Part shown: positions 7,740 through 15,526 of the stretch, piece after piece
Position numbering within the stretch: position 1 is the stretch's first letter
Layout: each line of letters begins with the position of its first letter
NCBI GenBank assembly: GCA_963714375.1
Contig: CAVQOG010000006.1
Coordinates: forward strand, 434,001-498,000
Source: UBA5794 sp963714375
GTDB taxonomy: Bacteria > Actinomycetota > Acidimicrobiia > Spongiisociales > UBA5794
DNA: 64,000 nt
Direction of reading: 5' to 3'
Program-made: the position numbers and the translations under genes
Notes under the pieces: generated by a model
Seen by the model: only the letters and a program-made list of their open reading frames with translations
What the model was told of the DNA's origin: nothing
Databases searched by the model: none

Positions 7740-8783
7740 TCAGCGAATCGAGAGTCTTCCCCGCTCCTCGTGACGGGCGAACGCTGCTTCCACCAGGTGC
7801 GAACAGAGCGCCTCGTAGGTAATCCCTGACGCAATCCACATCCTCGGGAACCCGGAGATCGATGTGAAGCCAGGCATCGTGTTCGCCTCGTTGAACAGGA
7901 AACACTCGGTCGTTGTGTCGTAGAAGAAGTCAATCCGAGCGAGTCCTGTTAGTCCGAGCAGGTCGAAAACCGACTCGGCCATCGCACGAACCGTCTTGGT
8001 TTCCTCCTCGGTGAGATCGGCCGGTGCAACGCATTCGCTCGTGTCATCTTCATACTTCGCCTCGTAGGTGTACCACTCAGCTTCGAGCACGATCTCCCCG
8101 GGAAGGGATGCCCTCGGCCCATCAAGAACCGCCACCTCGATCTCACGGCCGGTGATGCCCTCCTCAACCACAACCTTCGTGTCGTAGCGGAATGCGTTCG
8201 CAATGGCCTGTGTGAGATCATCCACGTCGGTGATCTTGGAAATCCCAACAGAGGAGCCTTGCGCTGAGGGTTTCACGAACAGGGGAAACCGCAATTCGGC
8301 TGCTACCGAAGACACAATACTCTCGGAGTCGAGGTCCCAGTCCCTCAGGTGGATCGCTCGCCAGGGCGACGTTGCCATGCCCGCCTGACTGACAAGTCGC
8401 TTGGTGAGATCCTTGTCCATGCACAGCGCGCTCGCCAACACGCCACATCCAACATACGGTGTGTTGCACACCTCAAACAACCCTTGCACGGTTCCGTCCT
8501 CCCCCATCGGCCCATGGAGCACCGGGAACACCACATCGAACTCGACGGATTCGCCGCCAACACTGAGCACCCCTTCGGAAACGCGAAACGTCACCGGTCT
8601 GCCCTCCGCGCGGAACGGCCTATAGCCGGTGTCGGCGAGGAACCACTGACCCTCTCGATCGATGCCAACGGGGATGACGCGGTGACCGGATTCCGAAAGC
8701 GCGTCGCTCACCGACACCGCCGAAACGCAGGAAACCTCGTGTTCGGATGATCTTCCGCCGAAGAGAAGAAGGACTCTGGCCAT
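7740..8783 (-). CDS. ddl: D-alanine--D-alanine ligase
   Basis: Ddl joins two D-alanines with ATP for peptidoglycan precursors. The 347-residue protein begins MARVLLLFGGRSSEHEVSCVS, has the ATP-grasp region (FVKPSAQGSSVGISK) and ends with the metal- and substrate-binding motif NEANTMPGFTSIS. It is divergent from the histidine kinase gene with about 40 bp between the starts, so their promoters must overlap. All catalytic landmarks are present. Confidence 0.95.
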   Translation of the reverse strand: MARVLLLFGGRSSEHEVSCVSAVSVSDALSESGHRVIPVGIDREGQWFLADTGYRPFRAEGRPVTFRVSEGVLSVGGESVEFDVVFPVLHGPMGEDGTVQGLFEVCNTPYVGCGVLASALCMDKDLTKRLVSQAGMATSPWRAIHLRDWDLDSESIVSSVAAELRFPLFVKPSAQGSSVGISKITDVDDLTQAIANAFRYDTKVVVEEGITGREIEVAVLDGPRASLPGEIVLEAEWYTYEAKYEDDTSECVAPADLTEEETKTVRAMAESVFDLLGLTGLARIDFFYDTTTECFLFNEANTMPGFTSISGFPRMWIASGITYEALCSHLVEAAFARHEERGRLSIR

Positions 8784-8825
8784 CGGGTCAGATTACCGTG
8801 TGCCACAACATCTTCAGGGGTTTGG

Positions 8826-10634
8826 TTGACCGTACAAGACGACCGTCTCACTATCGACTACCGGATCAGGGTGGTTCACACCGGTCTGATCGTGTCTTGG
8901 CTCGCGCTGTTGACGCTTGGCCTCTGGGCTCTCGGACTCACCACTGACGACCAGAGCAGCCTTCTCATGACGTTCGGAGGACTGGTCTTCGCGCTGATTG
9001 TGCTGACGCTTGTTCCCTGGAGGCGAACCCTCGGATCCACGATCGCGGATTGGCTTATCGCTTTCTGGTGCGTTGGAGCCCTGCTGGCGCAGCTCGTGAT
9101 CGAGCTGCGTGTGAGCCACATCCCGACCGCGGTTGGATTCTTGATGGTTCCGTTCTTCGCCGCCGCAACAGCGATCGCCGTGCGACCGGCACTTGTCGTC
9201 GGCGTCGCTTCGGTTGCGAGCTACTGGATCGCGCTCGGAGAGACGACCGGATATGTCACCGCGTCATCAAGCACGGTGCTGCTCGCCTTCGTGGGTGCGA
9301 CCGTGTTCGTCATGCTGATCTCGGTGCGGATCCGAAGCCAGATCCAGGAATCCTCCATCCGCTACGAGGAGCTCGCATCGCGAGAGTCTGAACTCGTGCG
9401 CCAGGAGCGCGAGCTCGCGCGACTCTACGACGTGTCGCTTGCGATCGGTGCAGGAACCAAGCTCAACGACGTACTCCCCGAACTCGTTGGCCGTGTCGCG
9501 GATTCTGTTGGAGCACGGATCGGTCTTGCAATGCTCTACGAACCCACGAACGAGACACTGGGACTCATGTCGCCGATCTGGGTGTCCGGGCACACCGTTC
9601 CCGCCGACGATCTCGTCCTGACACTCGATGAACCCGGTTTGTCGCAACGCGTCTTCATGTCCGGCGACGCAGCCAAGATCAATGTCTTTGATGCCGACCA
9701 TGCATCTGATCGACTCGCAGCGGCACTCGAGGCAGAGCGCGTGGCCGCAGTCTCCCTTCGTATCGAAGACCGCGTCTTCGGGGTCCTCCTCGTTGGTGAC
9801 AAGAAAACCGACTTCACAGACGAGGACCTTCGTACCTTGGAGGCCGTTGCAGCTCCAGCTGCGTTGGTTCTGAACCAGTTGACTCAATACGAGCAGGTGA
9901 GAGCATCGGGTGAACGCATGGCCGAACTCGCGCAGATGAAGACAGATTTCGTTTCCGTCGTGTCTCACGAGCTCCGCACACCTCTTACATCGATCATCGG
10001 AGCGTTGAGCACCCTGAAGCGGCCCGAACTGCTCCCGGAGGATCCCCGAGCTCAGCAGCTCATCGACATGGCTGACAAGCAATCCCATCGCCTTCGAACC
10101 CTGATCGAGGACCTCCTCGTTATGTCACGACTCGAAGCAGCAGCCCTGCCGGTTCGACCGGCGGGCATTGAAACCGAAACGTTCATCACGGAACTGCTCG
10201 GGAGCCTCCCAGACGGAGAGCGCGTCCATGTCACGATCGATCCAATGACCCGCCACATGGTGACCGACCCCGACCTATTTGCTCGCGTGGTAACGAACCT
10301 TGTCGAAAATGCCCTGAAGTACGGAGGCGGAAGCAACATCGAGATCCAAACAACGGGACTCCGGGATGAGGTTCGACTCAGTGTCATTGACCACGGGCCC
10401 GGCATCCCGTACGAAAAGCACGACCTGATATTCGAACGTTTCACCCAACTTCAGCCGCATGCAACCCGCTCCACCGGAGGGGCGGGCCTTGGGCTATCCA
10501 TCGTCAAAGGCCTTGTCGAGGCGATGGGTGGAAGAGTGTGGTTCGAACCCACCGTTGGCGGAGGTGCAACGTTCACGGTGGCGCTTCCCTCTCCTGGGGT
10601 GGTCCCTGAGAACTCCGCTGTGGGGCGTCGCTGA
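8826..10634 (+). CDS. Membrane sensor histidine kinase with GAF domain
   Basis: A 602-residue sensor kinase. Roughly six hydrophobic segments span residues 15-160, followed by a short coiled linker (about 170-205), a GAF-type domain (about 205-355), a HisKA dimerisation domain with the phospho-accepting His381 in SVVSHELRTPL, and an HATPase domain with N-box NLVENALKYG, G1 DHGPGIPYE and G2 TGGAGLGLSIVKG. The best start is a TTG at 8826 preceded by AGGGG. No response regulator is adjacent; the nearest is the solo receiver at 44412, which cannot be assigned as its partner. The signal is unknown. It is divergent from ddl. Confidence 0.92.
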   Translation: MTVQDDRLTIDYRIRVVHTGLIVSWLALLTLGLWALGLTTDDQSSLLMTFGGLVFALIVLTLVPWRRTLGSTIADWLIAFWCVGALLAQLVIELRVSHIPTAVGFLMVPFFAAATAIAVRPALVVGVASVASYWIALGETTGYVTASSSTVLLAFVGATVFVMLISVRIRSQIQESSIRYEELASRESELVRQERELARLYDVSLAIGAGTKLNDVLPELVGRVADSVGARIGLAMLYEPTNETLGLMSPIWVSGHTVPADDLVLTLDEPGLSQRVFMSGDAAKINVFDADHASDRLAAALEAERVAAVSLRIEDRVFGVLLVGDKKTDFTDEDLRTLEAVAAPAALVLNQLTQYEQVRASGERMAELAQMKTDFVSVVSHELRTPLTSIIGALSTLKRPELLPEDPRAQQLIDMADKQSHRLRTLIEDLLVMSRLEAAALPVRPAGIETETFITELLGSLPDGERVHVTIDPMTRHMVTDPDLFARVVTNLVENALKYGGGSNIEIQTTGLRDEVRLSVIDHGPGIPYEKHDLIFERFTQLQPHATRSTGGAGLGLSIVKGLVEAMGGRVWFEPTVGGGATFTVALPSPGVVPENSAVGRR

Positions 10635-10654
10635 GTGGCCCGTCGTTCAGGTCG

Positions 10655-11446
10655 CTAGGCGTCAAGGCCCTCGCGACGGCCTGCTGCATTGCCGTGGAAG
10701 CCACCATCCACGTGAACTATCTCGCCAGACGTCGACAGGGCGAAGTCAGACATGAGCACACACGCCATCTTGGCAACAGGATCTGGATTGTGCGGATCCC
10801 AGCCGAGTGGTGCCCGCACTGCCCACAGATTCTCGTACTGGGTGAAACCGGGGATTGACTTGGCCGCAACCGTCGCGAGCGGCCCTGCCGAGACGAGGTT
10901 GATTCGGATGTTCTCCTCGCCGAGGTATCGCGCGAGATACCGGTTGACTGACTGGAGAGCTGACTTGGACACGCCCATCCAGTCGTACCCTGGCCAAGCG
11001 ACCGAGTTGTCGAAGTCGAGCCCGACCATCGCCCCCCCGCCCGATTTCAGGAAGAGCGGCCGAAGGCCAACAGTGAGCGTCTTGTATGAAAACGCCGACG
11101 TCAGGAATGCTGTGGCAGCCGATTCGGCCGGTGTATTGAGGAACTCTCCGCCGAGCGCATCTGCGGGAGCGAACGCGATTGCGTGCAACGCCCCGTCCAA
11201 CCCTCCCCACTTCTTGTCAAGGGCAGCGACGAGGGCGTCCATATGGCTGGCATCATTGATATCGAGTTCGTGGACTTCCGCCTCGGTTGGGAGTCGCTTG
11301 GCCGATCGTCGCGTGAGGGACATACCACGTCCGAAGCCGGTGAGGACAACCTCGGCTCCTTGTTCCTGAGCCACACGGGCCGTATGCCACGCGATCGAGT
11401 CATCGGTGAGCACGCCCGTGACCAGGATTCTCTTTCCCTCGAGCAT
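10655..11446 (-). CDS. fabI: Enoyl-[acyl-carrier-protein] reductase, FabI/InhA type
   Basis: This NADH-dependent enoyl-ACP reductase completes each fatty-acid elongation cycle. The 263-residue protein begins MLEGKRILVTGVLTDDSIAW, has the catalytic Tyr-Lys pair in YDWMGVSKSALQS and ends with GEIVHVDGGFHGNA. The stretch GGGAMVGLDFDNSVAWPGYDWM is closer to mycobacterial InhA than to E. coli FabI, as expected for an actinobacterium; this is a judgement by eye. An AAAGGA ribosome-binding site lies just before the ATG at 11446. The much longer open frame upstream to 11836 reads through the neighbouring membrane-protein gene in another frame and is rejected. Confidence 0.93.
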   Translation of the reverse strand: MLEGKRILVTGVLTDDSIAWHTARVAQEQGAEVVLTGFGRGMSLTRRSAKRLPTEAEVHELDINDASHMDALVAALDKKWGGLDGALHAIAFAPADALGGEFLNTPAESAATAFLTSAFSYKTLTVGLRPLFLKSGGGAMVGLDFDNSVAWPGYDWMGVSKSALQSVNRYLARYLGEENIRINLVSAGPLATVAAKSIPGFTQYENLWAVRAPLGWDPHNPDPVAKMACVLMSDFALSTSGEIVHVDGGFHGNAAGRREGLDA

Positions 11447-11499
11447 GGATGTCCTTTCGTTTGGTTCTGAGCCTAGAGCGATGCCGAAGGCTGGCCTCG

Positions 11500-11871
11500 T
11501 CAGCTCACATTCATCCAGGCGCGTATTCCGAGACCCATCACAAACAGCAGCAAGATGCCATAGGTCATCGCTGGCCGCCGCGCCATTGTGGAACGATACA
11601 GATATGCGAGTGTGAGGGTGATGGCTATCACCACGCCGTAGAACACGTGGAACGAGTTCGATGGGCGCAGATCGTTCGAATAGAGGATCACTCCGGCACC
11701 CACCTGAACCAAGATTGCCGTGATGGCTATCGCCCTGGCATAGCCGAACCAACGCGACGGTTCCCGCCTGACCAACGCGAGGATCAGGCCCCACACACCG
11801 ACGACACCGCACGATCCGACGGAAAAGTAGAACCATTCCTGATGGAACCGGAGCACGGTGCTGATGTCCAT
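11500..11871 (-). CDS. Small integral membrane protein of unknown function
   Basis: A 123-residue protein with four hydrophobic segments (about 14-33, 45-62, 73-90 and 99-118) separated by short charged loops. The N-terminal half carries FHQEWFYFSVGSCG, and a conserved-looking SNSFHVFYG motif precedes the third segment. I do not recognise the family; the histidine-containing helices are reminiscent of small haem- or cofactor-binding membrane proteins, but that is only an impression. It lies upstream of fabI on the same strand (53 bp gap) and is divergent from the RNA methyltransferase gene. Confidence 0.75.
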   Translation of the reverse strand: MDISTVLRFHQEWFYFSVGSCGVVGVWGLILALVRREPSRWFGYARAIAITAILVQVGAGVILYSNDLRPSNSFHVFYGVVIAITLTLAYLYRSTMARRPAMTYGILLLFVMGLGIRAWMNVS

Positions 11872-11924
11872 TGGGTGTCTTGCCCTTTCGTCAAGGATTG
11901 CAGTTTCGACGATACCCTGCCGTC

Positions 11925-13160
11925 ATGATCGAACTGCATCCGCATGACATGGCCCACGGAGGCGAAGCCGTCGCGCGAAGTGACGGCAAGGCCCATTTCG
12001 TTGCGGGTGCCATGCCGGGCGAGGTTGTCAGAGGAACCGTCGTCGAGGACAAGGGTTCATGGGCCAGAGTTGCTCTGGTCGAGGTCGTAGATCCAGCAGA
12101 CGGCAGGAGGAAGCCCCCGTGCCCTCATGCAAACTCCTGTGGCGGCTGTCAATGGCAGTTCGCAGACGAAGCGATCCAGAGGGAATGGAAGCGGTCAACG
12201 ATTGTCGGACAGCTTGAGCATCTCGGCCGGATTGCCTCTCCCCTGGTCCATTCGACAGTCAGCGCTGGCCATGATCTGGCGTACCGTAACCGAATGGATT
12301 TCCACGTCGCCGACGGTCGACCCGCCTTGTATCGGGAGCGGTCGAATGACCTTGTACCACTCGGCACATGCCTGCTGCTTGCACCTCCGATTCGGCAAGT
12401 GTTCGATCGACTCGGCGACCTCAGCGGCATATCACGTTTGACGCTTCGATGCGGCATTCATACGGACGAAACAGTTGCACTGATCGAAGGGGAAGTACCA
12501 GACGACATCGAGACGTGGGATGTCGCTGTCATCCATCGGGACAACACTTCGTTCCGCACTGTTGCCGGAGACCCGATGCTTTCGGAAATCGTTGATGGAG
12601 TGCGGTTCGAGATTCCACCGGAGGAGTTCTTCCAGAACAACACCTACGGTGCTGAAGTTCTGGTCTCCCTCGTGCGCGACATCCTCAAGGTCACCGCGGG
12701 CGAGACCCTGCTTGACGGGTATTGCGGTATCGGCCTGTTCGGCGCAACCGTTGGGCGAGATGCTGGTCGCGTTATCGGCATGGACTCATCACCCCGAGCA
12801 ATCAAGTACGCACGGCGCAACATGGCGGCAGCCGGAATCGATGCAAACATGCGAACCGGATCGATGACAAAGGACATCGAATCGTTCGATGAGTATTGGG
12901 ACGTGGCTGTTGTTGATCCCCCACGCAAAGGTCTCGGTGAGCGAGGCGTTGCAGCCATCACGTCTGCCATGCCAAGGACCATCGCGTATGTTTCGTGCGA
13001 TCCTGCATCATTTGCGCGCGATACGAAATTGCTCGCTGAATCCGGCTACGCGTTCATCGATGCAACCCCTGTCGACATGTTTCCTCAAACATTCCATGTC
13101 GAAATCGTCGGGAGATTCGACCGAGTACTCCTCGTCGACGGCGGAGGATCGGGGCAATAG
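11925..13160 (+). CDS. TrmA/RlmD-family 23S rRNA or tRNA (uracil-5-)-methyltransferase
   Basis: A 411-residue class I SAM-dependent RNA m5U methyltransferase. An N-terminal TRAM-like domain (about 1-55) is followed by the Fe-S cysteine set CPHANSCGGCQW, a substrate domain, the SAM motif LDGYCGIGLFG, the DPPRKGLGERG motif, and the catalytic cysteine in YVSCDPASFARD. The ATG at 11925 gives a natural start (MIELHPHDMAHGGEAVAR); the frame extends 54 bp upstream from a TTG without family similarity. The motifs cannot distinguish a tRNA from an rRNA target. It is convergent with the bPH2/SHOCT gene, stops 2 bp apart. Confidence 0.9.
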   Translation: MIELHPHDMAHGGEAVARSDGKAHFVAGAMPGEVVRGTVVEDKGSWARVALVEVVDPADGRRKPPCPHANSCGGCQWQFADEAIQREWKRSTIVGQLEHLGRIASPLVHSTVSAGHDLAYRNRMDFHVADGRPALYRERSNDLVPLGTCLLLAPPIRQVFDRLGDLSGISRLTLRCGIHTDETVALIEGEVPDDIETWDVAVIHRDNTSFRTVAGDPMLSEIVDGVRFEIPPEEFFQNNTYGAEVLVSLVRDILKVTAGETLLDGYCGIGLFGATVGRDAGRVIGMDSSPRAIKYARRNMAAAGIDANMRTGSMTKDIESFDEYWDVAVVDPPRKGLGERGVAAITSAMPRTIAYVSCDPASFARDTKLLAESGYAFIDATPVDMFPQTFHVEIVGRFDRVLLVDGGGSGQ

Positions 13161-13162
13161 CC

Positions 13163-13777
13163 CTACATCCCGTCGAGGATTTCCTTGCGCTTCTGCTCGT
13201 ATTCGGCCTCAGAGATGAGTTCCTCGTCACGTAGCGCTGCGAGCTTGCGGATTGCCTCAGCGCCATCATCCTTCGGACGCTTGACGCCGCCCCCTGCTGA
13301 CAGGTCCATGGACCTTGCTTCGCGGGTCTTGTAGAGAAGTGCCTGGAATGTGTCCGGGTGTGGGATGTTGTCAAAGCCACTTTGTCCGGTCTCGCCCGCA
13401 GACTCAACCAGAAGATCCCCCGCCCCGAGCATCCGCTCAAACATCGATTGAGAAAAGTTGACATTCGCAATACCTTCGAGCGGGATTTCGATCCCGCGCT
13501 GGGCAATGAGGCCGCGACGCGTGATCAACCGCTCTGTTGTGAGAACGTAGCGGGTGAACCACCAATCGACGAGCGGCCTGACCACGAACCAAATGAGGAC
13601 CAGAACCAGCGCAGCGACCTTGAGCCACAGACCCCAATCGAACCAGAGAGCCAATGCGGCGAAGACCGCGATCGCACCGATCCCCCAAAGCACAGGAACG
13701 AACAGAAGCTTCCAATGTGGACGAAACGACGTGATGATCGCTTCGCCTTCGGTGAGTGCATCTTCGGGCCAAGGCAT
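13163..13777 (-). CDS. bPH2-domain membrane protein with C-terminal SHOCT motif
   Basis: A 204-residue protein with two adjacent transmembrane helices (about 22-65) followed by a bacterial PH-like domain of the former DUF304 type (TRYVLTTERLITRRG, IPLEGIANVNFSQS) and a C-terminal SHOCT motif (EAIRKLAALRDEELISEAEYEQKR). Such proteins are membrane-anchored scaffolds of unknown partner. The start at 13777 is the ATG nearest the conserved region. The heptamer array begins 8 bp upstream of the ATG, and the ncRNA genes upstream are transcribed toward it on the same strand. Confidence 0.88.
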   Translation of the reverse strand: MPWPEDALTEGEAIITSFRPHWKLLFVPVLWGIGAIAVFAALALWFDWGLWLKVAALVLVLIWFVVRPLVDWWFTRYVLTTERLITRRGLIAQRGIEIPLEGIANVNFSQSMFERMLGAGDLLVESAGETGQSGFDNIPHPDTFQALLYKTREARSMDLSAGGGVKRPKDDGAEAIRKLAALRDEELISEAEYEQKRKEILDGM

Positions 13778-13784
13778 GGGAAGG

Positions 13785-13861
13785 AGCTTACAGCTTTCGG
13801 CTTTCAGCTCACAGCTTCAAGCAGTGAGCTGAAAGCAACGAGCGAAGCGAGTCCGCGAGAA
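13785..13861. repeat. Heptanucleotide array, family 2 (about eleven units) with an internal hairpin
   Basis: About eleven 7-bp units such as AGCTTAC, AGCTTTC, GGCTTTC, AGCTCAC, AGCTTCA, AGCAGTG and AGCTGAA run between the bPH2 gene and the downstream ncRNA. Read on the other strand they match the GCTGTAA units at 7461. Within the array, 13801-13812 and 13824-13835 form a perfect 12-bp stem (CTTTCAGCTCAC with GTGAGCTGAAAG), extended by a further GCTT/AAGC pairing in the loop. The hairpin could act as an extra terminator after the ncRNA or as a leader structure of the bPH2 gene. Confidence 0.85.
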
Positions 13862-14220
13862 ACCCCAAGGAAGCCGGAGCCCCCTTGGGGTGTTCTCAAT
13901 GCCAGCCCTTGTGGTCTTTCGACCTCCGGTCTGGCGCCCCGCCGATGTTGCCACCTGCGGTGCGGTCGATGCGAACCGAGGCTCGCACCTGTACCTTCCA
14001 GCGACCCCCGCCGACCGAAGCCTGCGTGAGTGGAACCGAAGTCCCTGCGCTACGAGAGCGCCACCTTCCGGTGTTGGCTGGTCCGTCTCCTCACCTTGCG
14101 GTTCGGTTCGGTTTCCCGCCTGCTCCCTCCCGTTGCCGGTTGGGAACCCCGCTGATTGACGGTCCCCGGCTTGCGCCGGTTGCGTTCGAGCGGTCCCGGT
14201 TTGGGTTTCCCCTCTCCGGT
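13856..14220 (-). ncRNA. Candidate structured ncRNA 2 (about 360 nt), paralogous unit
   Basis: This is a candidate RNA gene read on the minus strand from a promoter at 14227-14255 to a terminator-like hairpin at 13862-13891. The interval has no convincing protein; the open frame across it is rich in Arg, Gly, Thr and Gln and matches nothing. It carries many GNRA-capped hairpins on the transcribed strand: CCGGC-GCAA-GCCGG (14166-14179), GGTC-GAAA-GACC (13913-13924) and GGG-GAAA-CCC near the 5' end. I searched by eye for RNase P, tmRNA, SRP and 6S RNA landmarks and saw none. The start point is inferred from the -10 position, so the 5' end is uncertain by several bases. Confidence 0.55.
13862..13891 (-). 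terminator. Terminator-like hairpin of candidate ncRNA 2
   Basis: A 9-bp G+C-rich stem pairs 13862-13870 (ACCCCAAGG) with 13883-13891 (CCTTGGGGT). On the minus strand it is followed by TTTCT, a short U-tract. It matches the hairpin of the neighbouring unit at 14332-14375 with one compensatory pair change (A-T here, G-C there). Confidence 0.6.
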
Positions 14221-14226
14221 TCAAGA

Positions 14227-14300
14227 ACAATGCCACGCCGTGTGCAGCTTCGCAAGCCAGATCGCCGGTTCGTTTTCGCGAGTGACGAGTAGTTTTCGCG
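14227..14300 (-). promoter_or_regulatory. Promoter and double operator-like boxes of candidate ncRNA 2
   Basis: On the minus strand a -35 element TTGCGA (14250-14255) and a -10-like CATTGT (14227-14232) are separated by 17 bp. Upstream are two CGCGAAAAC boxes (14272-14280 and 14292-14300), exactly 20 bp apart and 16 bp from the -35. The whole architecture, including the conserved stretch AGATCGCCGGTTC on the plus strand, is repeated at 14531-14604. The 20-bp period puts the boxes on nearly the same face of the helix, as expected for cooperative binding of a regulator. Confidence 0.55.
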
Positions 14301-14325
14301 AGTCGCGAGAAGGACAACGTAATCC

Positions 14326-14525
14326 AACAGAAACCCCGAGGAAGCGCTGGCCGAAGCCAATGCCCCCTCGGGGTTCGTTGCCCCGGATACCCGATGGTTT
14401 CCCACCCGGTTCCCGGGAGTGTCCTTTCGGCTGCCAGCTAGGCCGTCACGTCCGATTGGACTGATCTCTCGAAGGCTGGGCTCCCTCTCGAGACCGTGCT
14501 CCTGAGGCTTGCGCCCTTTGAGCAC
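14326..14525 (-). ncRNA. Candidate structured ncRNA 1 (about 200 nt), paralogous unit
   Basis: This is a second candidate RNA gene on the minus strand, immediately upstream of ncRNA 2. It starts near 14525 (inferred from the -10 at 14531-14536) and ends after the hairpin at 14332-14375. Hairpins in order on the transcribed strand include an outer stem GTGCTC/GAGCAC (14520-14525 with 14496-14501) enclosing GGC-GCAA-GCC, a TCTCGA/TCGAGA stem (14488-14493 with 14467-14472), GTCC-AATC-GGAC, CCCGG-GAA-CCGGG (14405-14417), and the terminator. No protein reading is convincing. It is divergent from the RecB-like nuclease gene. Function unknown. Confidence 0.55.
14328..14375 (-). terminator. Terminator-like hairpin of candidate ncRNA 1
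   Basis: A 10-bp stem pairs 14332-14341 (AACCCCGAGG) with 14366-14375 (CCTCGGGGTT). The apical region holds a small TGGC-CGAA-GCCA hairpin, and the transcribed strand continues TTTCTGTT. The G-C pair at 14338/14369 replaces the A-T pair of the homologous stem in ncRNA 2, a compensatory change. Confidence 0.6.
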
Positions 14526-14530
14526 AAGCG

Positions 14531-14604
14531 AAACTAGAGACGGGCAATGACGGTCGCAACCGAGATCGCTGGTTCGTTTTCGCGTGGTAGGAGGAGTTTT
14601 CGCG
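14531..14604 (-). promoter_or_regulatory. Promoter and double operator-like boxes of candidate ncRNA 1
   Basis: On the minus strand TTGCGA (14554-14559) and TAGTTT (14531-14536) are spaced by 17 bp, a good sigma-70-type promoter. Two CGCGAAAAC boxes lie at 14576-14584 and 14596-14604, again 20 bp apart and 16 bp from the -35, as in the second unit. The boxes are also 57-85 bp upstream of the RecB-like nuclease start at 14661 on the plus strand, so a protein bound here could affect both directions. Confidence 0.6.
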
Positions 14605-14660
14605 CTGCAACTCTGCCAGGTAGAACATTTCCTGTCACAGCGTGGCGGTATGGTCATGCC

Positions 14661-15512
14661 ATGACCTCAGATACCCACGAGCGCACACAGCTCACCACGC
14701 TCTCCCCGTCTCGGGCAAGTGACTTCAAGCAGTGCCCACAGATGTACAAATTCAAGTCGATCGACCGTATCCCGACGGAGCCGACGATCCATCAGGCACG
14801 TGGCACGGCGGCGCATCTGGCTCTCGAACGTCTCTTTGAGCAGCCGCAGGCGCAACGAACGCCAGAGGCTCTGTACCGCCTCTTCCGGGATGCATGGGCA
14901 GAGCTCAAGACCACCGAATACCCGGATCTGTTCGATTCTGTTGAGGAGGAACGCGCATGGGGCATCGAGAGTCTTGGCCTGCTTGCGGGATACTTCTCGA
15001 TCGAAGATCCGACCTCCTTTGAGCCAGAAGCGCTCGAGATGGATCTCACCGTTGCGATCGATGACATGACGATCCGAGGCATTCTCGACCGGATGGAACG
15101 CATTACGGCGACCGCTGGCGATGGTGCCGAACGCGAACTCCTCGTCATCACCGACTACAAGACAGGCAAGGCACCGCCTGAGCGGTATGCATCCAAGGCG
15201 TTCTTTGCCCTCAAGATATACGCCCTGCTGATTCGCACCACGCAAGGCATCACGCCAGATCGCGTCCGGCTGCTGTATCTCAACGGACCAACCGAGTACA
15301 CGCTCGACATCACCGATAGCCAACTCGACGCAATGCATCAGCAACTCACCGCATTGTGGCAAGCAATCAACAAGGCGATCCGCACGGACACGTGGCCGAC
15401 AAGTCAGTCCGTGCTCTGCGACTGGTGTGACTTCAAGGACACCGTGTGTCCGGCATTCAACACCGCCGCTGAGATAGCGGTGAACCGGGCAGCGATCGAC
15501 GCTGCGTCCTGA
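14661..15512 (+). CDS. Stand-alone RecB-family PD-(D/E)XK nuclease with Fe-S cysteines (Cas4-like)
   Basis: A 283-residue single-domain nuclease. An N-terminal cysteine (C25 in FKQCPQMYKF) and a C-terminal set (C253, C256, C263 in CDWCDFKDTVC) make the four-cysteine Fe-S arrangement of AddB and Cas4 nucleases. The metal-binding core includes GTAAHLALE, GILDRMERI and TDYKTGKA (about residues 164-171). It likely degrades or trims DNA ends. The ATG at 14661 is chosen because upstream codons belong to the ncRNA promoter region. The next gene is the AdnA-like helicase-nuclease 14 bp downstream, so a joint role in double-strand-break processing is likely. Confidence 0.88.
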   Translation: MTSDTHERTQLTTLSPSRASDFKQCPQMYKFKSIDRIPTEPTIHQARGTAAHLALERLFEQPQAQRTPEALYRLFRDAWAELKTTEYPDLFDSVEEERAWGIESLGLLAGYFSIEDPTSFEPEALEMDLTVAIDDMTIRGILDRMERITATAGDGAERELLVITDYKTGKAPPERYASKAFFALKIYALLIRTTQGITPDRVRLLYLNGPTEYTLDITDSQLDAMHQQLTALWQAINKAIRTDTWPTSQSVLCDWCDFKDTVCPAFNTAAEIAVNRAAIDAAS

Positions 15513-15526
15513 CGGACAGGCCATTG

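Noticed and set aside
9267..10088. 273-residue minus-strand frame inside the histidine kinase gene
   Set aside because: Antisense shadow of the GAF and HisKA coding region with no domain of its own.
13817..14317. 166-residue minus-strand open frame over candidate ncRNA 2
   Set aside because: Composition is dominated by Arg, Gly, Thr and Gln with no recognisable motif, it spans the promoter and terminator of the ncRNA unit, and the paralogous unit does not keep the same frame.
13856..14525. Assignment of the RNA candidates to RNase P RNA, tmRNA, SRP RNA or 6S RNA
   Set aside because: I looked for the GAGGAAAGTCC core, a tRNA-like end with tag peptide, the SRP GGAAG/AGCAG loop and a single long 6S-type hairpin and found none.
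14091..14657. 188-residue minus-strand open frame over candidate ncRNA 1 and part of ncRNA 2
   Set aside because: It crosses the terminator of one unit and the promoter of the next, and shows no protein-like composition or domain.
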